A DNA stretch of 64,000 bases from the NCBI RefSeq assembly GCF_022513635.1, contig NZ_JAKWBL010000003.1:1-64000 (forward strand). The letters are read 5' to 3'. The stretch is from Paraniabella ginsengisoli (GTDB taxonomy: Bacteria; Bacteroidota; Bacteroidia; Chitinophagales; Chitinophagaceae). The notes beneath the pieces are model-generated. The model saw only the letters and a program-made list of their open reading frames with translations. It did not search any database and was not told the origin of the DNA. Shown here piece after piece: positions 35,601 to 48,300 of the stretch; within the stretch, counting starts at the first letter, position 1; each line of letters begins with the position of its first letter. A program made the position numbers and the translations under genes.

Positions 35601-38600
35601 AGCCTGAACCTGTTTATCCTCAATATTTATACACTATTGCTCCCAAACCTATTGAACCCGGAGAAAAGACAAATATTGAAGTAAGCACATCAGCTGCTAA
35701 CATTTTCCTTATTCAAAATATTGATAAAGAAGAGAACAAATACTCCTTTCATAACCTCAATAAAGAAAATAAAACATTTAATTTTTCAGCAAGCGAAACA
35801 GACAGAGGTGGCTACGGCGTTAGTTATTTATTTGTAAAGAACAATCGTATTTTTCAATCTAATCAAACCATTACTGTACCGTGGACCAATAAGGAGCTAA
35901 ATATAGAATACAGCACTTTTAGAGATAAAACGCTACCCGGCGCTGAAGAAAAGTGGACTGTAAAAATATCTGGCTATAAAAAAGAAAAAGCTACTGCTGA
36001 AATGCTGGCGAGTATGTATGATGCGTCTTTAGACCAATTTTATCCGCATCAATGGCGTAAACCGTATTTATGGGACAATTACTATAACCGGACAAACTGG
36101 AATGGCAATTCTAATTTTGGTGATGCAACAGCTAACATCCAAAATACAAACACTGAAGAATATAAAAATTTTGATAAAAGATATGATCAGATATTTAACA
36201 ATAATTTTGAATATGCGTTACAAGGCAAAGTCCCTGGAATTATGATAAGAGGCGTAGCAAATCAAGCACAAATGAACGAAGCTATAGTAGTGGGATATAG
36301 TAAGCAAAAAAGAGAATCATTAACGGGTGCGGTAAGCGAAATGGCAGATTCAGCAGCACCTACACCCGAAGATGAACAAAGTAACGCGGAAAACATAAGC
36401 GAGCAAAACAATAATATTGGAAATCAATCTACCATTCGTACCAACTTCAACGAAACTGCTTTCTTCTTTCCTGATTTAAAAACGGATAAAGAAGGTAACG
36501 TAAGTCTCTCCTTTACTATGCCTGAAGCCCTTACCAAATGGAAGTTTCAGGCGTTAGCCCATACAAAAGATTTGGCATTGGGTTACAGCAGTAAAGAAAT
36601 CATCACACAAAAAGATTTAATGGTGCAACCCAATCCTCCCAGATTTTTACGTGAGGGAGATAAAATGGAATTTAGTAATAAAGTCGTTAATCTGTCGGCT
36701 AAAGAAATTACCGGAATTGCGACTTTGCAATTATTTGATGCCGCTACCAACGAACCCATGGACGGCTGGTTTAAAAGCACAATACCACAACAATACTTTA
36801 CCATTGCTGCAGGTCAAAGCCAGTCCATTCAGTTTCCAATCGAAATCCCTTATCATTTTGACAAAGCGTTAACCTGGCGTATAGTTGCTAAAGCAACAGA
36901 CAATTCCATCTCTGATGGCGAACAAAATACATTGCCTGTTCTCACCAATCGAATGTTGGTAACAGAAACGTTGGCGTTGCAAATGCGCGGCAGCGGCACG
37001 AAAAATTTCAAACTGGATAAACTATTAAACAGCGGCAATAGCGAAACCCTTACCACACAATCGCTAACGGCTGAATACACTTCTAATCCTGCCTGGTATG
37101 CGGTGCAAGCTCTACCCTACATGATGCAATACCCTTACGAATGTGCAGAACAAACATGGAATAAATATTATGCTAATTCTCTGGCTACGCTTATTGCCAA
37201 CAGTTCCCCTAAAATTAAACAGGTTTTTGAACAATGGAGAACAGAGGATACTGCGGCTTTATTGAGCAATCTTCAAAAAAATCAGGAATTAAAATCGGTA
37301 TTACTAGAGGAAACACCGTGGGTATTGGCTGCAAAAACTGAAACGCAACAAAAGAAAAATATAGCTGTATTATTTGATTTGGTACGCATGAGTGGCGAAC
37401 TAAATAATGCGTATGAAAAACTCAGGCAGCTACAAAGTTCTAATGGCGGATTTGTATGGTTTAAGGGTGGCCCGGATGATCGTTATATGACCCAATATAT
37501 TATAACAGGCATAGGCCATCTTAAAAAACTAAAAGCCGTGAGTGGGCTGCAAGAAGCCAATCTTAACAGAATGGTTCAGGAAGCACTGCCGTATTTGGAT
37601 GCGAAAATAAAAGAGGAATATGACAACCTGATCAAATACAAAACTGATCTTGAAAAGTATGTTCCCTCCCACTATGTAACGCAATATTTATATATGCGCA
37701 GCTTCTTTCCTCAGAATAAAATAAAAGAACAAGCGCAAAAGGCAGTTGCCTATTTTAGAGAGCGTTCGAAAAAAACATGGACAAAGCAAAACAAATATAT
37801 GCAGGCAATGACATCTCTGGCTATGCATAGGAATAATGATGTAAACACATCAACAGCCATTTTAAAATCGTTGAAAGAAACAGCAATTAAAAACGAGGAA
37901 TTGGGTATGTATTATAAAGATGCAGCAAGAAGCTGGTGGTGGTATGAAGCACCAATAGAAAGACAGGCCTTGATTATTGAAGCATTTGAAGAAGCCGGGA
38001 ATGACAGCAAAACTGCAGATGATTTAAGAACCTGGTTGTTGAAGAATAAACAAACTAATAATTGGGAAAGTACCAAAGCCACTGCTGAAGCGGTATACGC
38101 TTTGTTACTTCGGGGCTCGGAATGGTTAACAGTAACGCCAGATGTTGAAATAAAATTAGGAAGCCTCACCCTACCCCCCTCCGGTGGAGGGGGATCTGCG
38201 CCCGAAGCGGGAACTGGTTATTTCAAAAAAGTAATTGAAGGAACCAAAGTCCGTCCGGAGATGGGAAATATTTCAGTAACAGTTCAACAGCCAGGAGCAT
38301 CAACCCTTCCAACTTGGGGCGGTGTGTACTGGCAATACTTCGAGGATCTTGATAAAATAACGACAGCTTCTTCGCCTTTACAATTGAGCAAGAAATTATT
38401 TATAGAAACCAACACAGATCGCGGGCCGGAATTGAAACCTGTAAGCGAAGGCGACAAAATAAAAGTAGGTGATAAAATAAAAGTTCGCATAGAACTTCGT
38501 GTGGATCGCGACATGGAATATGTACACATGAAAGATATGCGTGCATCATCTTTTGAACCTGTAAATGTTTTAAGCCAATATAAATGGCAAGGAGGTTTAG

Positions 38601-38797
38601 GTTATTATGAAACCACTAAAGATGCCAGCACCAATTTCTTTTTTAATTATTTACAAAAAGGCACTTATGTTTTCGAATATGATCTATTTGCACAATTAGC
38701 AGGTAATTTCAGCAACGGCATTACAACGATACAATGCATGTATGCACCGGAATTCACCAGCCATAGCGAAGGTGTGAGAGTGAATGTGGAGAAGTAG
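32698..38797 (+). CDS. Giant alpha-2-macroglobulin family protein with TonB-plug-like segment
   Basis: Exported thioester protease-trap protein, about 2,030 residues after two poly-A repairs (near 32857 and 33152). Signal peptide ILIVFTLTLLILAMNTNAQ. MG domains in the first half, with DRSIYRPGQTVYFKGIV (MG2 signature); bait/A2M region TAFFFPDLKTDKEGNVSLSF and ALTKWKFQALAHTKDLALGY; thioester motif CAEQ in PYECAEQTW (37143-37154); then an alpha-helical thioester domain and a C-terminal receptor-binding-like domain. Around 36212-36345 lies a stretch reading ALQGKVPGIMIRG and EAIVVGYSKQKRESLTGAVS, which copies phrases of SusC/TonB receptor plugs in inverted order. Near 38175 a palindrome adds LPPSGGGGSAPEAGTG. 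Likely role: periplasmic defence against proteases, or envelope upkeep. Confidence 0.88.
38175..38193 (+). repeat. Palindrome inserted in frame in the macroglobulin gene
   Basis: CCCCCTCC (38175-38182) and GGAGGGGG (38186-38193) with a 3-nt centre. Far more GC-rich than surrounding DNA; encodes PPSGGGG in a region that otherwise aligns as a continuous strand-rich domain. Confidence 0.65.
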
Positions 38798-38820
38798 GTT
38801 TCATTAAATTAACCAAACCA

Positions 38821-39171
38821 ATGAAACCCATAGACAATTTTTATCTTCAACAACAAGAACCTTACAAAAGCACCTTCTTAGCTTTAAAAGAAATAATTCT
38901 GTCACTTGATCAGGATATTAGCGAAGAATGGAAATATGGCATGCCTTTCTTTTACTATGATCGAAAAATGTTTTGTTATTTATGGAAACATAAAAAATAT
39001 GATCAACCTTATATTGGGATAGTTGAAGGAAAGCGATTAGATGACCCAATGTTAATTCAGGAAAAACGTGCAAGAATGAAGATTATGTTGATTGATCCTA
39101 CCAAGGACATACCTTTTAAAAAGATAAACAACATTCTTACACAAGCGCTGAATCTTTATAAGACAGGGTAA
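38821..39171 (+). CDS. DUF1801 domain protein
   Basis: 116 residues, intact. YdhG/YjdM-like DUF1801 fold by its wording: TFLALKEIILSLDQDISEEW, KYGMPFFYYDRKMFCYLWKH and a C-terminal LIDPTKDIPFKKINNILTQA. No signal peptide. Function of the family is not established. It starts 23 bp after the macroglobulin stop and may be cotranscribed. The 275 bp that follow to the glutaminase gene hold only a bidirectional terminator. Confidence 0.85.
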   Translation: MKPIDNFYLQQQEPYKSTFLALKEIILSLDQDISEEWKYGMPFFYYDRKMFCYLWKHKKYDQPYIGIVEGKRLDDPMLIQEKRARMKIMLIDPTKDIPFKKINNILTQALNLYKTG

Positions 39172-39395
39172 ACATTCTCATGGAGTAAAAGCAAAAAAGA
39201 ACTCCCAATAGCTGATCCAACATTACATGTTTAAAAAAATCTCTGGTTTTGTATTTTGACTTAAAGAATTGATCTGGCTGGAAGGCAGATTTGTCATCGT
39301 TTATATAGGATCAGATATGTTCCGATGTTGAACCGAGCGTGGCAAGACTGATGCCATATATTAAATGATAGTTTAAAAAATATTCTACCCAATAG

Positions 39396-39421
39396 TAAAG
39401 GCCGCGAAATGTGCGGCCTTT
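39396..39421. terminator. Bidirectional hairpin terminator
   Basis: TAAAGGCCGC and GCGGCCTTTA are perfect 10-bp arms around a 6-nt loop, between the convergent DUF1801 and glutaminase genes. T runs are short on both sides. Confidence 0.65.
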
Positions 39422-39445
39422 ACTTTGTTATTCGAATAGAGAATT

Positions 39446-41910
39446 TTACTTATTCAATTTCGCCTCCAAAACTTTCATCCAATAACCTCCCAACACGCTT
39501 CTTGCTTGGAAACCTTCTTTTTACCATTCGTTGTTTCGTGCCAGTCGCCAAGTGGCGCACGATCAGGAGTTTCTGTTGCGAATTTATAAATGGGTTCAAT
39601 GAATGCTTTAAAATCTTTTAAATCGTTTGCCATTGTTGCCGTCCATACAATCCAGTCGCTTTTTGTATAGGTTTTTCGGCTATCTAATGGTAAGCCATAT
39701 TTATTTTGTTTGTTAAGATAAAAATCGATTTCTTTTTCACTTACTGACGATGGAAAAATATTAAATTTCAAAACCTTATCCCATACTAAATTATATTTTT
39801 GACTCCAGGTCCCTTTCTTTTCAAAAGCTAATGTGTAATGATCGCCATCATCAGCAAGCTTCATCCACTCAGGCACCATCTTCACAGCAATGTTGTGATA
39901 TTTTTCATACACATCATTTTTGCCCAACATTTTAGCCATTGATGCGTAACTTTCAATACCCATAATTGCTTTCATGGATAAGTTAGCATTGCGCGCCAAA
40001 TGACCTGCAAAATCATCAGTACATAATTGGTTGGCAGGATCAAACCCTTCTTTCACCAGATAATCCGTCCAGGTTGTTAAAGTCTTCCAATGCTTTTCAG
40101 CATACTTTGCATTGCCCTCAACATGTGCAATTGCGGCAGCCAGTATCACCATATTACCGGATTCTTCTACCGGCATATCTTCTCCATAAACCTGAGCATT
40201 GGCCAAAGGATAAGTTCCCAGATCATGCGCTGCAAAAGGCTTCTTCCATTTTCCACTTTCGCTGTAATAGAAAATACCGTTCATCATTCCTTTTTCTAAG
40301 TCGGGATTATAAACGAGGAATAAAGGCGCTGATGGATAAGTAAGATCAACGGTATTGATACAGCCATTGCTAAAATTCTCTTTTGACAACCAAAGCAAGT
40401 CACCCTGCGGACTTTGTACTAATTTGTGTGCCGCAATCACCTGACGATACGCAATTTCACATAGTTTAGCATACGCTTCACCGCCAGCATTCAATGCATC
40501 GTTATAAATAGTTTCATCAACTTGTTTACATTGTTGCATTACGGAAGCATAACCGGTATTTGCTTTGTCTAACTGATCTTCAATATTTGAATTATTGTCT
40601 TTGTTCCACCATGGCCTAAGATTTTTTCCAAAATATTGAATGGACCATATATCATCATAACCTAATAAAATCCTGCTGCTGGCTTGTTTTGTTTTGCCAA
40701 GATTTACAATAGTTGCAAGCGAAAGTTGCTTACCAGTTACTTTGTTTATTGCCGGCGCCACACGCGCTTTCGCGAATGCAGTTAAAGCAACTGCTTCTGA
40801 ATTAGCAATAAACTGTGATGCATTTGTGCTTTGAGGAACTGCGACATGTATGTATCCCCAATCAATGCGTAAATCATCTCCTTTTTTAGCAAGAACAGGT
40901 TGAGAAGTTGTTCCCGCTTTAAGAATTGACATTCCTTTAGCTGCGTACTTATTTGCGATAACTTCCTGAGCAGGTGTGTTAACTGCAAGATTAGATGAAG
41001 TGTTAAAAAGGATTTCAACATTGTGTGCTTTACCACTATTAGAATTTGCATCAAATGTGATGTATGATACTGGTCGCGCCAGCAGATCCAGATCTTTCAA
41101 TATTAATGGCGAAGTAAACGTTACTTTTAAATCTACAGGCCCGCATGTAAAATCGTAAATTGTTTGTGTAGCTTTAAATTGAACGCCCTTCTGTAGTGCA
41201 TTTGAAACTGAAGTCGGCATGACCCTTCGCTCCTTTGCTAGTCCAAAATCAAGATGACGGCCACCGGCAGTATTCCTGACATGAACCGCTAATATGTTCT
41301 TCCCTTTTTGTAAAACAGTCGAAGGGTTTTTTATCGGGATAAAAATATACTTATGTACCCAGCCATCTTTTTGATAAATCTCTTTACCATTTAGATAAAC
41401 TGTTACATTGTCATCATGATTCAACTTCAGATAAACATCCTGGGTTTTATTATCAAGCATGGTGAACTCTCTTCTTACCCAAAGATCTTCTGACTTCCAT
41501 TCCGTTTTAGCAAGGCTTTTATCATCGCCCAACGGGGCTATCCCACCCTTCCATTTACTGTCGTTGAAAGAAGTCTGATACCAATCATCTGAAGGTGCTG
41601 TTTCGGTGTACTTCACCCTATAAGATTTATCTTCTGAGGCGGGCAACAATACATCGTAGCTTTTAGACTCAGACCCTAAAAAGCGATAAATCTTTCCATC
41701 TACTTTTGCATAGCCTGTTAATGATTGATCAGTGCCGGTCCAATGTTTGGTAGGCGACTCATTAAGTGCATCTGTAAAAGACCAGATACTAAAATAGGGG
41801 TCATGCGTAATAAGCGGATACGCTGGAGCCTGTTGCTTTTGAGCATTCGTAGCTAGAAAAGAAAGCGTAAATAAAAAACTAATAAAGGGCTTAAAATAAT
41901 TTCTGATCAT
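39446..41910 (-). CDS. Exported glutaminase-type protein (DUF4965/DUF1793), frameshift near C-terminus
   Basis: About 821 residues with signal peptide (SFLFTLSFLATNAQ). Order: DUF4964-like start YPLITHDPYFSIWSFTDALN; a galactose-binding/sialate-esterase-like insert (about 110-225, LWVRREFTML, KGKNILAVHVRNTAGG); then DUF5127, and the six-hairpin helical DUF4965/DUF1793 part with DDIWSIQYFGKNLRPWW, PSAPLFLVYNPDLEKGM, CTDDFAGHLARNANLSMKAI and GTWSQKYNLVWDKVL. A base loss near 39525 truncates the frame at 39475; the corrected end is GFQARSVLGGYWMKVLEAKL to 39446. The family is annotated as glutaminase A but in such loci may act on glycans. Last gene of the Sus-type operon. Confidence 0.88.
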
Positions 41911-42079
41911 TAAAAAAAAATTTACATTAAAAAGTTATTCTACAAGCTGGATTTATACTAGTGAATTTGAAAAAGGTAATGGGAGGCTGTTTATTTCGGA
42001 TATCACATGGATTTCATACACAATCATTACTTCCTATAAAAAATGAAAATAGAATATTTTACAAAAAACAGGGGTCCAT

Positions 42080-42109
42080 TTTGTTTCAAAATTTCATCGA
42101 TTTGTTTCA
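42080..42109. promoter_or_regulatory. Predicted HTCS binding site, internal operator
   Basis: TTTGTTTCA (42080-42088) and TTTGTTTCA (42101-42109), direct repeats starting 21 bp apart. Same half-site, same spacing and similar spacer (AAATTTCATCGA) as at 49980-50009. Located between the DUF1735-type gene and the glutaminase gene, 170 bp upstream of the latter. Confidence 0.6.
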
Positions 42110-42148
42110 TTTTTTACAATCAGGTGCTTCCGGATTAATCATCATTAC

Positions 42149-43114
42149 TTAATACTGATCACTATCAATCACCACCTGTTGGTCTTCTTCAGGTATTTGT
42201 GTATTTCTAACCCGTTCCAGCACCATTGCCCCGGTAAACCTGTAACGTAGCGGGAAGGATGGGTTAGTAATATCTTCATATTCATAATCCAGGTTCATGG
42301 TAGTAATAGTTCTTTGCAGGTAAGGCAGCACATCATCCATTTTCTTCTGAACAGTATAATTACCGTTATTTTGTTTAAACTTAATTACCGGATCTGATGC
42401 AGTTAATGTAATGCTGCTATCCGCATTAAATTGTGCAGAAATTTTATATTTCAAACGGTCATAAGCTTCTTCCTCAATAACGCCGGCATAAAAGAAAACT
42501 GTATTTTCGTTCACTACCCACACATTCCGATTAGGCGTTGTTAAAGCAGGCTCATTCCCTTCTGTTCTTTTTACCTGGCCGGGTACAGAGTATAATCCTG
42601 AATAATCATTAAAAGGTATGATTTGCATCAGCGATTTTTTATACCATCTTCTTGGAGAAACACTATATTTTGAGGTGGATATCAATTTCACAGGTAGTAT
42701 ATACTTGTAGTACATATCCATATTTTCCATTTTCAGATTCAGGTCAAAATAACCAGTATTAGAATTGCTTGGAATAGTAGTGCTGTTAGAACTGAAGGAA
42801 TAGTTCGCTTCCGGCAATTGAATAAAATACAAGTCATCCCTGTTTCTGAAACGATCGAAATTCAAATTCGAAAGCGTGTCTGTATCCAGCTCTAACGTAA
42901 CCTGTATTTCTTCTGTATTGTCAGTACTACCGCTTAAAACTACAGGAACCTTTAATGCTACGACACCTCCGGCTGACTTGTATCGGGCATATACCGGAAC
43001 CACGCCGTTGTTTACAAAAGATACATCCTTTACATACAGCTCTTCTGCATTTTCTTTGTTACAAGCCATTCCCAAAAGGCTTAACATTATTATATATAAA
43101 TATTTATATTTCAT
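42149..43114 (-). CDS. DUF1735-type (BT_3987-like) surface lipoprotein
   Basis: 321 residues, intact. Lipobox LLGMAC (Cys18). The N-terminal DUF1735-like domain has VSFVNNGVVPVYARYKSAGG and VPVVLSGSTDN and NTGYFDLNLKMENMDMYYKY, typical of SusE/F-like glycan-binding lipoproteins; the C-terminal part (YSVPGQVKRTEG, NENTVFFYAGVIEEEAYDR) resembles DUF4361/DUF4973 companions. Probably binds glycan at the cell surface. 18 bp after SusD. Confidence 0.78.
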   Translation of the reverse strand: MKYKYLYIIMLSLLGMACNKENAEELYVKDVSFVNNGVVPVYARYKSAGGVVALKVPVVLSGSTDNTEEIQVTLELDTDTLSNLNFDRFRNRDDLYFIQLPEANYSFSSNSTTIPSNSNTGYFDLNLKMENMDMYYKYILPVKLISTSKYSVSPRRWYKKSLMQIIPFNDYSGLYSVPGQVKRTEGNEPALTTPNRNVWVVNENTVFFYAGVIEEEAYDRLKYKISAQFNADSSITLTASDPVIKFKQNNGNYTVQKKMDDVLPYLQRTITTMNLDYEYEDITNPSFPLRYRFTGAMVLERVRNTQIPEEDQQVVIDSDQY

Positions 43115-43132
43115 ATCAAAAGCATATTGGTT

Positions 43133-45142
43133 TTAATAAGGCGTAGTCCATCCTGGGTTTTGAGTCAGTCTTACATTTCTTCTCAACTCCTCATGCGGAA
43201 TGGGCCACAAATACATTTTTTTGACAAATATGGTAGGCAGGGATGCAATAATAACCGGTGTATGGAAAATCTCCCTTTGGTTTTCGGTCATATCCATATT
43301 GCAGCCCGTTACGGGAGTAGCCTCTTCTACCGGAGCATCTTTCCATCTTCTTAAATCAAAATAACGATGGTTCTCTCCCAACAATTCTATCTGGCGCTCT
43401 CTTTTAATAGATTTTCTTAAAAGATCTTTAGACGCATAAACAGTATTTTCATAATCAGGCACACCACCTCTTATGCGTATCTGGCTAATAGCTTTACTCA
43501 TTTCGTTCACATCCCTGCTAACACTTATGCTTCCTGAACCATCGTAGGATGGTACATTATGTGCTCCTGTCAGTTCATTCAGCGCCTCTGCATAAATCAG
43601 CAACACTTCTGCATATCGTATAGCAGGTTCTGTTTTAGGAACGTTGTACGCCCCTTCCGGTGTGCTTCTAAAATCTGCATCAAGAGGATTTACGTATTTT
43701 TTGATACCAATTCCTGTTCTTATATAAAACTCAGGCGAAGCGGGCTGCTTGCCATCGCCGTTCCCCTGTAATAAAACACCTGCTTTACCCTGTCTTCACC
43801 TCTTGTCAAACTATTACGATACCATATACTTCCACTGTATGCTACAGAGGCGTAAAAGCGCGGTTCGCGATCGGCATACTGTAAAGAAACATTAGCTGGC
43901 AATGGTTTATGAGAAGTATTATCGGATGTAAATCCGGATACACGAGGATTGAGAGGTACAGTACCTCCATCGCTCATAGCATAAGCGTCTACCTGCTTTT
44001 GAGTAAGACCATAAGTATTCCACCCATTCAGCGAGTAAGGAGCCTGATGCATAGGTAAGATTTTTGTCAGCTGATCTCCAATTTCTGTTACACGTGAGAA
44101 AATAACTTCAGGATTACCCAGAAATTGTACACTGCCGTCAAACAATGCCCTGTAAGATTCCATAGGATCAATATCTTTCCAACCGTTAGGGAAGTTAGCA
44201 TTTGAATATTGGGCATGGAAAGGTGGAACAACAGTAGCTGGATAACCAGGTCCCTGATCTTCGGCGTGATACGGGTAAGTGTACAATTTATAAATTCCTA
44301 ATTCAATCACCTCCCTGGCAGCAGCAGCAGCTCTTGCCCATTTTTCTTCCTGATACTGCTGGCTTATAAGTTGTTTGCCTTTGTCATCAACCAGATCGGC
44401 CATTTCAGCATTGCCGTTATAAAAAGGACTGGCAGCATATATAAATACTTTTGCTCTTGCAGCCAAAGCTGCACCTTGTGTGGGGCGAGCCAGATTGCGT
44501 GAATCTCTCAATGATGCAGGCAAATCCCTTGCGGCCAGCGCCAGTTCGCTGGTAATAAAATCCACACATTCGTCATAAGTATTACGGGGTAGCGAAAGAT
44601 CGGCGTAGCTTTCAGTATAATCCAACCCATGTTCCGGCACCAAAGGCACCGGACCATATTTTCTTATCAATAACCAATAGTAATATGCTCTTAAAAACCT
44701 GGCCTGTGCTTTACGGTCAACAATTTCATCCCGGGTCATCTCGCGGTTCTTATCTACATTATCAATAAATATAGATGCTTTTCGGATGCCTTGATAGCAG
44801 GAAGCCCAGGAATCCTGCCAATTAGCCTCGGTATAGATGCCATTCTTATAATCGCTATACTCATCATTAGGAAATCTTCCGTCCTTGATTCTATCTCCAA
44901 AAAACATATCATCTGACAAGAAATTTGTTAATACATCATTTTTATTGCCTACATCTGTATTAGAGCCACGTAAATGTGTGTACACATCTGCCAACCACTG
45001 TTCCGTATAATCGCGTTGCGCAAAAACACTATCTAAGTTTTGACGGTCTTTAAAAAATGCTCCATGTCCAGATACTTTTTGCAGGAGCTTGCAAACTGGA
45101 GCAGCAACAACAAAGTTATAATTCCCAAAATGCTTTTTTCAT
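43133..45142 (-). CDS. susD: SusD/RagB family outer-membrane lipoprotein, frameshifted
   Basis: Glycan-capturing lid of the SusCD importer. The start at 45142 reads MKKSILGIITLLLLLQFASS, with lipobox Cys then KKYLDM, after adding one A near 45130. Further base losses near 45070 and 43765. Family phrases: QRDYTEQWLADVYTHLRG, ARFLRAYYYWLLIRKYGPVP, KAQARFLRAYY, YAEVLLIYAEALNE, IKRERQIELLGENHRYFDLR RWKD and the C-terminal LWPIPHEELRRN...TQNPGW. About 670 residues after repair. Downstream of susC (170-bp gap) and 18 bp before the DUF1735-type gene. Confidence 0.93.
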
Positions 45143-45311
45143 CCGTTTATTTTTTAAGTTGCAGCTTCGCTGCGATTATTTTTTGCCGGATGGAACGCTG
45201 ATAATAATCCACTTGTGAAAATTTATGTAGCGTTTCATCTGAATATATTTTGTGTGAGGAAGAGCGAGCTGCGAACGATAAAATATAGCACGCCTTCACC
45301 CTTCCGTGTTT

Positions 45312-48300
45312 TTATAAAGCAATATTTAAACCCAAGGTTATTGTTTTGGAAGGAGGATACGCCTGCCCGTTGCCGCTGGCCAACTCCGGATCCCATATTT
45401 TCAGCTTATCCCAAACAAACAGGTTTTGCCCCACTAAATAAATACGCGCAACAGATAAGCGGAACTTTTGCAATGTGAGCTGCGGAAAAGAATAGCCCAA
45501 TTCGAGTGTTTTTAAACGCAAGTACTGCCCGTCTCTCAACCAGTAAGTAGAAGATCTATAGTTATTAGCATTGCCGCCATAACTCAACCTGGGATATTTA
45601 GCATTGGGATTTTCTGTAGCAGGATCGCCGGATATATCGGCCGAAATCCAACGGCTGCCAGGCTCGGCTACTTCCGTTAAAATATTACCCCACGATCCGT
45701 TGGTAAAGGGGTAAACACTGGGGCCATTGATAAAATAAGAAGAACGACCTGCACCCTGAACGTGCACATTAAAGTCAACTCCTTTCCAGCGGGCCGACAT
45801 ACCTACTCCATATATCAGTGCCGGCCTGAAACTGGCTCCAATGGGTACAACATCATCATCATTGATCACACCATCGCCGTTTACATCTTTGTACTTAATA
45901 TCGCCAGGCATATAGATGCCATAAGTTTGCTTTGGACTGTTTCTTATTTCCTCATAGTCTTTAAACAGGCCTTCTGCTATCAACCCTCTTAATTGATCAA
46001 TTCTAAATCCTTCTTGTGAACGGTAAGGATAGAAATTGTATTGTTCATCTCGCTCTACTATTTGATTTTTATAATAGGTAATATTACCTCTGGCTGTAAA
46101 ATCTACCGCTCCCAACATTTTCCTAAAGGTAAAGTTGCCATCAAAGCCACGATTAAGGGTTTTACCAACATTAGCGTAAGGACTACTGGTAATGCCCACC
46201 ATAGATGGAAGATAAAAACGCTGTATAAAAATATCATCTCTGTTCTCCTCAAAAAGTCTATGTAAAAAGAGAACATATTCCTTAAGATATTTATCTCAAG
46301 GCCCAGATCTTTTTTACACCAGTCTCCCAGGTTAATTGGTCAGACCCTACCTGCGTGTACCCCAAAGCAGGGAAGGTATTAGGGTTAATTAAATCTCCAA
46401 AATTAAAGCTTCCATTAGCACCTATACTACTAAGATATGCAAAGCGCCTGCCTAGGTTATCATTGCCTACCCAACCATGTGAGTAGCGTATTTTAAGCAG
46501 GTCTAACCATGCAATTTTTTTGAACAAGTTTTCCTCTGACAAAACCCAGCCTGCAGAAACGGCCGGGAAAAAGCCGAACTGATTGCCCACTTTAAAATTT
46601 TCTGATCCGGTATATCCAAAATCAAAAGCTGCGAGGTATTTATTTTTAAATGCATAACCGGTATGGCCTGATATAGAAAGATTTCGATTAGGGATTCCAT
46701 TGACAATGTCTCCACCTACATCTACAGAACTTCTCGATTCCCGACGAAATGTTCTTACTAATGCATCTACATTATGTCCAGAAAAATTGCGATTATATAC
46801 TATTTCCCCGTTGAGTTCCAACACACGCGTTCCACTGGCTGCACTTTCCTGAAACAGTAATGCCTCGGTTGACTTTCGAATAAATATCAGGTTCCCATTC
46901 CTGTCCCGTCTTCTTTCCACGTTAAACTGCTCTGGCCATTTGCGCCTGAATATTTCGTTCCGGCTATCAGCATCAAAAGCCACCCGGCCCACAAGCCGCA
47001 AACCTTTCGTAATAAAATCGAGTCTTTGTTCGAGGTTAACGTTAGTGGCAATGCTATTTTGCCACCATTCTCTATACCCTGTTTGAGTACTTAGCACCCA
47101 AGGGTTGGTTTGGGCTCCGGTACCATAAGCAGGCACCAGGCCGTTAGAATATACGACCGGCGTGGCAGTAGGATTTGTACCTACCAGCGACTCCCAGATA
47201 AATTGTCCTAAACCGGGAGAATTCTTTTTTCAAGAAAGCCTGCCACACCTAAGCGAAGCAAAGTGGTCTTAGTAATATCAAAATCAAAATTGGTACGATA
47301 ATTCCATCTTTCACGATTGGCGTTGGTTTTGTACTCGTTCAACGATTTATCACTTTCATACATACCTCCCTCATTATAATAAGCCGCAGAAACAAAGTAT
47401 CTGGCGGTTGTACCTCCTCCCTTAAAATTGAGAGACGCATTTACATTATTAGTGGAAGGCTTCAACATCAGATCAATCCAATCTACATTGGGGTATAAAT
47501 CAGGATCCAGGTTGTTATTAATAATTTCAAGTTCATTAGGGGTATATAAAGGTTGCAGATTGCGGGTAGTTAAGGCTTCGTTGACCAATTTGGCGTACTC
47601 ATAACCACCTACGTATTCTGGTGTGCGGGTTCTGGTTACATATCCTACCTGCACTCTGCCATCAATTGCAATTTTCCCGGCTTTCCCGTTCTTTGTAGTA
47701 ATTAATATAACGCCGTTAGCCCCTTTTGATCCATACAAAGCCGTAGCAGATGCATCTTTTAACACGGAGAATGATTCTATATCCTCAATATTGATCTCGT
47801 TAAATGGCCGTTCAAAGCCGTCTACCATTATTAAGGCTCCCTGATTGGCGCCAAAGGTAGACATCCCTCTTATCCAGAACTGTGAATTATTGAAGCCTGG
47901 TTCGCCAGAGGTTTGCATCGCAATAACGCCCGCTACATTGCCCGCCAAAGCATTGGTAATATTGGCACCCGGCACTCTTATGTCATCTATGTTAACAGTA
48001 GTTATCGCGCCTGTAGATGTAATTTTTTCTTGGCACCAATTGCAGTAATAATAACCTGATCCATAATGCTTGAATCTTCAGGCTGCATTACAACATTAAC
48101 CAAGGATTTTTGCCCTACTTTAATCTCCTGAGTTTTATAACCCACATAAGAAAATAGCAGAATGCTATAGGCGTCCGTCTTGATTTGATAGTGTCCATCC
48201 TCGTTCGATGTAGTACCAAATCCTGCCTGATCTTTAATAGTTACACTTACCCCAACGAGCGGATTGCTAGTAGGATCGGTAATAATTCCCGTCACCTCCA

